Assembly (NCBI GenBank): GCA_036873755.1 | Contig: JAVTVY010019004.1 | Coordinates: 1-64,000 of the forward strand | Length of the DNA: 64,000 bases | Source of the DNA: Hanleya hanleyi | Lineage: Eukaryota > Mollusca > Polyplacophora > Lepidopleurida > Hanleyidae | Direction: 5' to 3' | Part shown: one piece after another, positions 56,283-64,000 of the stretch | Numbering within the stretch: position 1 is the first letter of the stretch | Layout: every line of letters begins with the position of its first letter | Program-made: the position numbers and the translations under genes | The notes under the pieces: generated by a model | The model's input: only the letters and a program-made list of their open reading frames with translations | The model's database searches: none | What the model was told of the DNA's origin: nothing

Positions 56283-57506
56283 ATGATCAACGAATTACAG
56301 CAGCTACTTTCGGCACTTCTCCAGGGCACTCATCTTGGACTGCAGTGGAATATCAACGATGAAGGACCATCAGTCTGCTTAAAGGTTAAATGGAGTAAAG
56401 GTACAGTTGACTTTTCAAAAACTTTCTCCCCATCGAAACTTCGAAAATCCCCCTCAAGCTATCGCCGAGACAGAAATCGAATGGAAACATATATTAATCG
56501 GAGAAAAACGCAGGAACAAGCGTGCACAGATACTCAACGTTCTGAAGTTGATATTCATCAAACTGTTATTCCACCAGTTAATACCCATGTGGAATCGTTC
56601 ACTGTGACAGAAACTACACCGGTACCCGTGAATGTATCTTCACAAACAGAAACTAAAGAATTCAAAGATATTGGTGTATTATGTGAGATACAGACATCTA
56701 CAGAGACGAAGGTAACTCAGACATGCCATTTGACCACATCTACATCAACACAGGTGGATCATATTTCTCGTGATAGTGGTTGCCAAACAGATGCAGTAGG
56801 ACTACCCCACGCCACATCTGCTGTTTCTCCAGTCATCTCTCCAAAACCTGATATTTCCTCAACAGAACCGGCACCAGCAACCCGAATAACTGAGAGGATA
56901 CCGAAACGCAGATATTTCTGTGGTTCAGACAACTTTTTGGTTAAATGGAGAAATCAGCCCAACCGGTGCAATGAATGGATATCCAAGGATGACCTCGATT
57001 CCAGTGGTTTGGAATATTTGGCAACCCATGAACATCAAATTCGAGGATCGCGAGGGCCTACATCTACACAGGATGTTCGCACTTTTGCGGATTCCGCCAT
57101 GATGGCACCAGCGAACGATCCAGCAGACGATCCTCCAGCGACTATAAAAGTGCGGTACCAACCCATAACACCAAAAGGCCTTCAAATATTCAAAACAATG
57201 AATGTGGTAAGAGACTTTCCTGTTGAGACCACACTGAACAGTGTAAATCATGACATCATGTGTACTTTTGAGAGTATTGACTATCCTATTCGCTACATAG
57301 ATATTCGGTCGATTTCTGATCACCTTGGTCACCAGCGAGAATTTCGACCACACATGTATGTGCGATCATTGCAAGACAATTTGAAGGACTTGAAGATTTC
57401 AGGATTTGAAGATGTGACATTGTCGTTTGTCATTCAGTTTAAAAAAAATGGAATACACTTAAATTTGACGGAGCAAATTTCTCGTAGCGGTAGGGTAATA
57501 TTGTAA
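56283..57506 (+). CDS. gag-position protein with chromodomain-like segment
   Basis: 407 residues between the LTRs, starting 90 bp past the 5' LTR. The N-terminal third has a basic block, KSPSSYRRDRNRMETYINRR (about residues 58-77), of the type found in gag-position proteins of some invertebrate LTR elements. A Thr/Ser/Glu-rich region follows (about 90-205). Around residues 208-245, RRYFCGSDNFLVKWRNQPNR followed by CNEWISKDDL resembles a chromodomain (FLVKW...W...L). The C-terminal 130 residues are a globular-looking block with no motif I know. The frame is fully open. Probably binds element RNA or chromatin. It could alternatively be a captured host chromodomain gene. Confidence 0.6.
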   Translation: MINELQQLLSALLQGTHLGLQWNINDEGPSVCLKVKWSKGTVDFSKTFSPSKLRKSPSSYRRDRNRMETYINRRKTQEQACTDTQRSEVDIHQTVIPPVNTHVESFTVTETTPVPVNVSSQTETKEFKDIGVLCEIQTSTETKVTQTCHLTTSTSTQVDHISRDSGCQTDAVGLPHATSAVSPVISPKPDISSTEPAPATRITERIPKRRYFCGSDNFLVKWRNQPNRCNEWISKDDLDSSGLEYLATHEHQIRGSRGPTSTQDVRTFADSAMMAPANDPADDPPATIKVRYQPITPKGLQIFKTMNVVRDFPVETTLNSVNHDIMCTFESIDYPIRYIDIRSISDHLGHQREFRPHMYVRSLQDNLKDLKISGFEDVTLSFVIQFKKNGIHLNLTEQISRSGRVIL

Positions 57507-57668
57507 AGTGCAGTTAAAGTATATTTTATTTTTAAATTTAATTCAGTATACATGTACAAAAGTACCATTTTCATTGCTAAGTTTAAACTGTAGATATTTG
57601 TTTCCAAATTTTCAACATTTCTTTCTTTATAGAGACACGGGACGTGTCTAAATGAACCGGGAGGGAAA

Positions 57669-58179
57669 TATTGTGATGTCTGATATTCAGTAGTTTATAT
57701 TCATAATTACCTGCTATATTGTTATATGTAATAAGATGTCAGACACTCAGCTAGTTGACACGAGAATACTTGTGATTCCAGGTGTCTCTGGTGTCATAAC
57801 AGCTTTCCTGTCTAAACTTGATTATTTAGACAGCAATATGTCTTGGTGTTGATTGTGTGTATTTGTGAAATTATATGTCAGAACCTGTTTTCAACCAGCT
57901 GTGTACTAAGTTTCCAACTGTGAATTGTAGGTTTGTTTAGTATTGCTATTGTTTTCCTCATGCATAAATATAGTAGGACTGTAAATGGAAATGATTCCAG
58001 TGCACGGATGCACCGACACTGAGGACCAGTTAGTTTAGGCTCCATATCCAACCGACTGTGAATTGTTATATGTTTGTATCGTTACTTGTCCGTACAGTAA
58101 AGTTCGTATTGGAGTTAATCATATAGGCGACTTGTGTTTCATTTCATCAACGTACGACCCAGAGGAAACGCATCCCTAT
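57669..58179 (+). repeat. 3' LTR, full length
   Basis: 511 bp. Contains both ATTGTTATATG repeats (57718-57728 and 58062-58072) that bound the segment missing from the 5' LTR. Confidence 0.85.
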
Positions 58180-58184
58180 AATAC
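58180..58184. repeat. target-site duplication (right)
   Basis: AATAC, equal to 56015-56019. Confidence 0.8.
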
Positions 58185-58460
58185 CCATTCGGCCCAGACG
58201 CCCATCGCCCACTTGTTGTTCGAACGGGTCTTTTTGGGAATACCCTCTCTAATTTTTCTATCCAGTTCATGGGATGTTAGCACATCGCCAAACCGTTGTC
58301 CGCTTTCTCGTTTGAACTCCAAGGATTGTGTAGGTATTAAAAACAGATCATCTAAGGCAATTTCATCTCGTAGGGATGGCAGACCAAGGTCCCCCAAATC
58401 AAAATCCGGTATACCGTTATCCATCTTACTTCTAGTAAAACTTCTCACCCGAATGACCAA
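58185..58460 (-). pseudogene. Crypton/DUF3504-type tyrosine recombinase, N-terminal part
   Basis: 92 codons from ATG 58460 to the LTR insertion. It contains GIPKKTRSNNKWAMGVWAEW, the typical N-terminal phrase of DUF3504 proteins (IP-x-T-x5-W-x4-W). With one target duplication counted, the minus-strand frame crosses the insertion point in phase into 56019, so the pre-insertion gene would be about 480 codons with a single exon. This strongly supports a recent disruption of one gene. Confidence 0.8.
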
Positions 58461-58528
58461 TATCGCCTCGCTGAAGTTTATTTACGTAACAAGAAAAAGT
58501 AGGTAACCAATCACAAGCGTTCTAAATC

Positions 58529-58626
58529 GGTAAGACAGCTAATAGACGGGCCTTCGGGAAATTGACACGGCTTCGCTTCGCTCCGCCTGTCAATTTTCCG
58601 AAGATCCGTCTATTAGCTGTCTTACC
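58529..58626. mobile_element. 98-bp hairpin MITE
   Basis: GGTAAGACAGCTAATAGACG at left and its complement at right (58607-58626), further pairing to AATTGACA/TGTCAATT, with a 20-base loop CGGCTTCGCTTCGCTCCGCC. It lies just upstream of the Crypton-type gene's ATG. Confidence 0.75.
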
Positions 58627-58927
58627 TATACTAAGTACGTATTATATTGGCTGTAAGGAGTCATGCAAAATGTAAGTACTTATATTGGAGCAAGAAATAC
58701 CTTATACAGGTACTCTCAAACGGGATAAATTACATTCATCAATCGTGTCGTATTACACATAGGATGTCATATAGTATAACGATAACGGGAGTGTCGATTA
58801 AAAAAGAACGTTGTATTCGTGTTCAAACACACGAAGCTCGTATATGCAGCTATTAAACATTATTCTCATCTGACATATATAGTTCATGTAGACCAAAGGT
58901 GACAGGGTTTACATTCTAGAAATACGG
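58627..58927. other. short hairpin ATTCGTGTT..AACACGAA motif
   Basis: At 58817-58842, TTCGTGTTCAAACACACGAA. The related TTCGTGTTAACAATACACGAA is at 63067, and TTCGTGTTAGTATTACATGAA at 62850. No gene. Confidence 0.4.
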
Positions 58928-60033
58928 CAAGGGCGTAGACAAGGGGGGGCTTGGGGGGGCTTCAGCCCCCACCCAAAGAACAGAAGAAAAAGAAAAAAAG
59001 AGAGAAAAAAGGAAAGAAAGAAAGAAAGAATGAAACAGAAAGCAAACATAGCAGAGAAGTATATGTTTAGGTTGTCACCATCTTCTCTAGCCAAGTCAAC
59101 GTACACCACGTTGCTCTGTACAGAGCTTTGCGATGTAGTTGACTTGGCTGGTGAAGATGGCTTGTCACATATCTTTATCAATTGTTGCATATTACAGGGG
59201 AAGTAAAATTATCATCAACAATGCTTACCAGAAGGGTTAGACTAATTGCAATCGGTTAGAGAACAACGCAACAGTTTGGCGATATCAGACGTGTGATATT
59301 TTCTCCGAGAAACGAATAATGTGCTCCAATTCAATCACATATCGCCCATTTGGACAAAAAAGGTCAACACGTTGGCTGAAAAGATTTTTTCATAACTTTT
59401 TCACTATAAACATTTTTTTTGATTGAGATCCCAGTCATTTGTTGAGTATTTATTTATTCACAAACGAGAGATACGAACTCTCGAATAATTTTCACGGAGA
59501 AACCCTAGAAATACAGGTTAAACATCTAACCCAGACACAAAGTCACTATTTACTGGTGTAAATTTGATGAATATGGATACTTTTCTCTACTATTCCGAGA
59601 AAGGACCACTAAGCTTAAATTTTTGATAAGTTTGGCAACTTCAGAACGAACATCAGAACTCATGCGGTCATTTTTTGATAAGTTTGGCAACTTCAGAACG
59701 AAATTTAGAACTCATGCGGTCAACCACGCATCAATGCACCGGCCCTGCTATCTAGGCAAGATAGCATTGTCTAAGAAATAACTTGAATTATAGTGCAAAC
59801 TCCGGATTGAATGATCATTTCACCTTGTATATCACGTATTGATCGCCACTGTTATAGGATATTTTCGCCAAAAAAAAGTTCAACTTTTACAATCTTTTAC
59901 CGCTCAAATGCTCCCAGTTAGCGCCAATTTACCATCAATTTTCAAAAAAAAATCTACGCTGCGAGGGGGGATACCCCCCTCTCAGACTCTCCCCCTAAGC
60001 CCCCCCAAACTTCTCCACTTGTCTACGCCCTTG
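58928..60033. mobile_element. hAT-like TIR element, non-autonomous
   Basis: The left end CAAGGGCGTAGACAAGGGGG and right end CCACTTGTCTACGCCCTTG are inverted. A C(A)GGGGCGTAG start is typical of animal hAT elements. No 8-bp duplication is visible. The minus-strand frame 58909-59190 has no clear transposase motif. Confidence 0.55.
59612..59722 (+). repeat. 52-bp tandem duplication
   Basis: TTTTTGATAAGTTTGGCAAC followed by TTCAGAACGAA occurs at 59619 and 59671. Confidence 0.85.
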
Positions 60034-60420
60034 CTTTGTAATTGTATTTGGTTACCACTGACATAGTATTTGTCTTGTACTAGCACAATCTAGGTAAACC
60101 AAGATGGTAAATCAGGGGAATTCCGTGATATTATATCTGAGTTTACTGAGATTGGTACTAGCACCGTCATACAATTGATTACACTTGTAATTGTATTTAA
60201 TGAATAATTTAGAAAGCACTATTGTATATCCGGTACTTCACAATGGTAAGTATATCAGTATAGTACCATAGGGAATCCATATTTATTAATCCACTATTGG
60301 ATTAACGTGTTAATTACACACTGGTAACACAGCGAAAATGAGAATGTAAAGAATGTATGCAAGGACGTCTCATAGCGGAGGATCAATTCTTGTCACAGTT
60401 GTTGGGAAGTTGTATACTAG
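60034..60420. other. no recognised feature
   Basis: AT-rich spacer. Confidence 0.45.
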
Positions 60421-61188
60421 GACTAGTCAGGGCTGTTAGGGATTTTTTGGTTCACATTCTTCCAATAGCGCCAAATTTGGCCCATATGTTGCCCATTCCA
60501 TACTATTTCGATTTTTGACGGGCGCCAAGACGGGCGCCCCCTGGGGCCGCCATATTGGCGAAATTCAATATGACCGCCACCCGGGTTAGAGATCAATCGT
60601 AGTTAAATAACTAAAAGGGCTAGAAATATGAATAATAAAACTTTTTAGTGGTTTTGGGGGCCGAAGAATCTGATTGTGAACTTATTTCAGCGATTTGAGG
60701 TGAAGGTCACCCTAAAGGTCACTTTGGGGACAAATTCGCCATAATCAGTGGTTTTTGTGCAAGATATATAAACTGCCTCATTCTATTGGTTTCCGGGGTT
60801 GAGTAACCCGAATCTGGCAATATTTTGGCGATTCGGGGCAGTATTTCATTTGAGAGTCGCGATAACAGGTCATCCGAACCAGAGATCAACCAGAGGTCAA
60901 TTGTAGGTAAAATACCAAAAGAATCACAATTAATACCATAGGGGTTTGTGACATTCGAAGAATTCGATTTTGATCTTATTTTGAAGATTTGAGGTCACCC
61001 CATTTTGGGGTCAAAGGTCAAAGCTCAACAGTTACCACTAAGAACAATCAAACGAAGATTATTCAGGAACAAATTTTATTAAAATACTTCGGAGATAATG
61101 CTATAACTATGCCGCTACGCTGCTATGTGTATTTAAATGTTCGAAATACAATACAAAGACCGCTTTAGCAACAATATACCAATGGTTA

Positions 61189-61440
61189 TTAGTACCTATA
61201 CCTTCTGGCTTGCGCTCTCAAGAAATTGGGAAGTCGCGTCACACCCAGTAAGGCTGTGGAAGAGGGGTAGTGCCAAGGATTTTGACGGACCGAGTTCGGA
61301 GCAAATGGTATGGACTGGAATGTCATAATATTTTCCCCCAGTACCGAAGCATGTGCTAGATGCAGGAGGATCCTGGTGTCCGCCTCGGAATGGTTGCACG
61401 GTTGAAGTATTGTGAAGTCACAATGCCTGTTGAAGAACAC
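61189..61440 (-). pseudogene. EADT-family transposon protein fragment (minus)
   Basis: Minus-strand frames read HSEADTRILLHLAHASVLG and, after a frame change, FHSLTGCDATSQFL. These correspond to HPEADTMLLSAYAKL and ITGSDHTSGFY of the 1-4 kb element, so the two elements are distant relatives. Broken by frameshifts. Confidence 0.6.
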
Positions 61441-61629
61441 GGACTCAAAACGAGTACACAGGAGGAGGTTTCCGCAAAGTCAGTCTTGGAGACCTGTGTC
61501 TGATGAATGAGAACGGCTCCTTTTTGTTTTCATTTTTTAAGAAGCCGCTGATCCATTCATCGGGATTTTAGGGATACCGGAAACAGTATTATGGCATTTC
61601 AGTCCAAACCATCTGTTCCGATCTTGGTT

Positions 61630-62106
61630 CGTCAAAGTCCTTGGCACTATCCCTCTTTCACAGCTTAACGGAGTGCAAGACGACTTCACCGTTTCTTGGA
61701 TGTGACAATAAGACCGCCTGCATGGGTAGCCTGTACAAGCATATCGGACCTCACCGACACACTAGTGGCTCTCACGCACGATCCAGAGCTTATAGACCGC
61801 TTCATCGTACTAATGTACAGCAAGGGATGTGGTACAGCCGGTGTCAATGAGGCCAAGCATCACTTCTTCACCACTGCAACCAGATCGCTGGAAAACATCC
61901 CACCTCCCAAGCCGCGCTGTTACAGCATGTGAGGCGAGCGCTACTGCAAGCGAGTTTCTACTGGAGTCAGGTCACTTCACTCCAGCAGGAAATCCCTGAC
62001 TTCAGTGAGTGGAGCTGGCACAAAGATTGCACCAGTACATGGCAACCGCTGTGGAGCACACTCAGCGACACTTCTATGGCATATGACATTCTCATGCACT
62101 ACAGCT
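61630..62106 (+). pseudogene. EADT-family transposon protein fragment (plus)
   Basis: Frames chain through ALSLFHSLTECKTTSPFLGC, then SISDLTDTLVALTHDPELID and MYSKGCGTAGVNEAKHHFFT (61696-61932), then SEWSWHKDCTSTWQPLWSTL (about 62000-62065). This order is familiar from repetitive invertebrate proteins with HSEADTR and LTGCD motifs. At least two frameshifts. The minus fragment supplies the preceding part, so the two halves were inverted relative to each other. Confidence 0.65.
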
Positions 62107-62813
62107 GACTCAAGGCATGCACGGGAAGGTACAAACGCAACTCTACCGATGTCCGATACATAGAGCGCAAGCCAGAAGGCATAGGTAGTAAAAGTAATCA
62201 TTGGTATAGTGTTGCTAGAGCGGTCTTTGTGTTGTATTTTGAACATTTAAATGCACATAGCGGCGTAGAGGCATAGTTATAGCATTTTGTCAGCAGATGT
62301 CATCTCCGAAGTATTTTAATAACATTCCTGAATAATCTTGTTTCGATTGTTTTTAGTAGCAACTGTTGATCTTTGACCTTTATTTCCAAAATGAGGTGAC
62401 CATGGCCTCAAATCGTCAAAATATGGCCAGATTCGGGTTACTCAACCCCGAAAATCGATAAAATGATGTAGTTTGTATATCTCGACTGAAAACCGCTAAA
62501 AATGACTAATTTGACCCCAAAATGACCTTTAGGGTGACCTTGACCTCAAATCAGATTCCCAGACACCGAAAACCACTAAAAAGTTGTATTATTCATGAGT
62601 CTAGTTATTTTGTTGTTTTCAAATACGATTGACATCTAACCCGGGTGGCGGCCATATTGAATTTCGCCAATATGGCGACCCAAGGGGGCGACTACCTTGG
62701 CGCCCGTCAAAAATCGAAAAGGTATTGTACGGGCGACATATGGGCCAAATTTGGTGCTTTTGGAAGAATCTGAACCAAACAGTCCCTTTTATGCCCTAAC
62801 ATCCCGGACTAGA

Positions 62814-63493
62814 CAGAACGTCAAATACGTGTACTCAAACCTATAAAATTCGTGTTAGTATTACATGAAGCTCATATATAAGGGTATATCGGTTATACTA
62901 CCACCCGTCGTACAACTAATCCGCTTTATGATAACATTTGATTACTAATCTTATAGTATATATGTTATACTAACACTCGTCGGACAACAATTAACTTTGT
63001 AATAGCAATGATATGGTTTGTGTTATGCTGGCCCCATCTAATATCAATTAGCTTCAAACCTATAAATTTCGTGTTAACAATACACGAAGCTCATATATAA
63101 GGCTATCTCGGAAAAGTAAGATACGACACTTGAATGAGTGACAAAATATTTAAGCATCACATATTGTAAGGCTACAAAATAGCAAGAGTTAAATACCTAT
63201 ATGTAGATACGAGAGATGTAAATAAACGTGCAATAATTCCAATGGTATGTTTATGTATGTACAAAGGGTGTTTGTCATATGATAAATTATTTGAAATACT
63301 TGATTACTTGATTAATTACTTGATTGTTAGAAGTTGTATTGCATGGTTAATATCACACATTAGATAATTGAAAATCGAAAATATCAATTACATATGTAGA
63401 ATATGAGACTTGATTGACATTATATTGTCGGTTTTAATGTTTGAGGTTCTATTAACCTACTTGATACTAAGTTTATCAGTTTTCTTGTTTCTT
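62814..63493. other. noncoding with dispersed short repeats
   Basis: AGCTCATATATAAGG follows an ACATGAA/ACACGAA hairpin at 62873 and again at 63088. No gene. Confidence 0.5.
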
Positions 63494-64000
63494 TTATTGT
63501 TTTACAGATCGAGTAACTGTGACTATCTGTTTTCGTTCCCCATTCTCAGTAAGTCGACAAGATATTACCGTCAAAGGTCCAGGCGCTGTGCACTTTCCCT
63601 TCCTTTTTTTCTGTAGGAGTTTTCTGAAGAGCTGGTACCTCGCTTGGGTTAGATCCTCATTAATGTAAATGTCCTGATGATCTGGAATTTCTTTCAACAG
63701 TTGCCGGTTTTTGATGAATTCGGTGCGCTTGCGGTAAGATATGAACTTGGCCATAATTTGACTGCGGTTATCACCTTGAAAATGCGTTCGCGACAAGTCA
63801 TCTTTGGAGACTGTCAAATTCATGGATGCTGCAAGTCGACACACAGCATCGTCAGTGTTCTCACCCGCTTGCAGTTTCAGACCGTTGATGCGCACACATT
63901 CCCTTCTGCTGTATTGCTAAGATTTATCGAGAATAAAAGCATTTTCTTCCTTAAGTTCGTGCAGTTCTTTGGTTTGATCAGCAGATCTGCGGTGCAGTTC
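63494..64000 (-). pseudogene. LINE ORF1-like protein, runs off the window
   Basis: The minus-strand frame is open from the window edge (LHRRSADQTKELHELKEENA, heptad-like coiled coil) to a TAG at 63917-63919. It continues QYSRRECVRINGLKLQAGEN and then QIMAKFISYRKRTEFIKNRQ and DIYINEDLTQARYQLFRKLL. A coiled coil, an EQYSRR-type phrase, an RRM-like middle and INEDLT characterise ORF1-type nucleic-acid-binding proteins of non-LTR elements and their relatives. The TAG replaces the Glu expected in EQYSRR. It ends at 63494 without an RT partner visible. Confidence 0.6.

Larger units (their letters stand above)
56020..58179 (+). mobile_element. short LTR retroelement inserted into the Crypton-type gene
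   Basis: The 5' LTR (56020-56192) and 3' LTR (57669-58179) share both ends, TATTGTGATGTCTGATATTC at the start and AAACGCATCCCTAT at the end. They are flanked by AATAC on both sides. A TTTGGTGGAGAAG primer-site-like sequence follows the 5' LTR, and the polypurine tract GGGAGGGAAA (57659-57668) abuts the 3' LTR. One ORF (56283-57506) lies between. No pol gene, so non-autonomous. Confidence 0.85.
60421..62813. mobile_element. long inverted-repeat DNA element related to the one at 118-4347
   Basis: The left end CTAGTCAGGGCTGTTAGGG and the complement of the right end CTAGTCCGGGATGTTAGGG match. The arms 60421-61215 and 62160-62813 align in inverse throughout, for example GCCGCCATATTGGCGAAATT and GACCGCTTTAGCAACAATAT. 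The interior encodes fragments of an EADT-type protein on both strands. Confidence 0.75.

Noticed and set aside
58909..59190. hAT transposase N-terminus
   Set aside because: Low-complexity Phe/Leu/Ser tail from a poly-purine tract and no BED finger or catalytic motif; only the TIR evidence was kept.

Overview
This window is eukaryotic repeat-dense DNA, most likely from a mollusc and plausibly a gastropod. The clues are AT-rich intergenic sequence without bacterial gene organisation, TATA/AATAAA-type transcription units, tRNA-derived SINE-like pieces, a SINE-type tail (35138-35206) of a kind I recall from gastropods, and transposon families common in marine invertebrates. The species call is inference. 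I see no confident single-copy host gene. Nearly everything recognisable is a mobile element, a relic of one, or satellite DNA.

Layout. 118-4347: a long inverted-repeat element with two head-to-head decayed copies of an invertebrate transposon protein. 5.0-8.2 kb: TTAA-ended and foldback MITEs. 8.2-12.6 kb: old degenerate DNA with a Penelope-like (PLE) scrap. 12.6-26.05 kb: giant palindromic element E1, with ordered satellite arrays mirrored on both sides and, between them, (GT)n tracts, a CCAAT-rich core and an intact zinc-finger gene. 26.1-33 kb: a second copy of a 0.4-kb MITE, more TTAA-family copies, PLE fragments and an element built from CCACGTGG-like palindromes. 32968-40962: a structurally complete LTR retrotransposon with near-identical LTRs but no recognisable gag or pol (LARD-like). 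41.0-43.1 kb: a 5'-truncated LINE. 43.1-53.6 kb: giant palindromic element E2, related to E1, with three copies of the zinc-finger gene. 54.85-58.46 kb: a Crypton/DUF3504-type tyrosine-recombinase gene cut in two, in frame, by a short LTR element that carries one ORF. 58.5-64 kb: hairpin MITE, hAT-like TIR element, a second inverted-repeat element related to the one at the window start, and a LINE ORF1-like fragment at the edge.

The most unusual feature is the E1/E2 pair. Each has kilobase arms made of the same ordered satellites, several of which carry CRE (TGACGTCA) or NRF1-like (GCGCATGCGC) motifs. Both enclose intronless genes with a conserved TATA box, a 19-bp palindrome, three C2H2 fingers, a conserved C-terminal domain and an AATAAA signal. 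The C-terminal domain resembles, from memory, the region ahead of a family-B DNA polymerase in large transposon or virus-like invertebrate proteins. No polymerase, integrase or transposase was found in either element, so any mobility would need to be supplied in trans.
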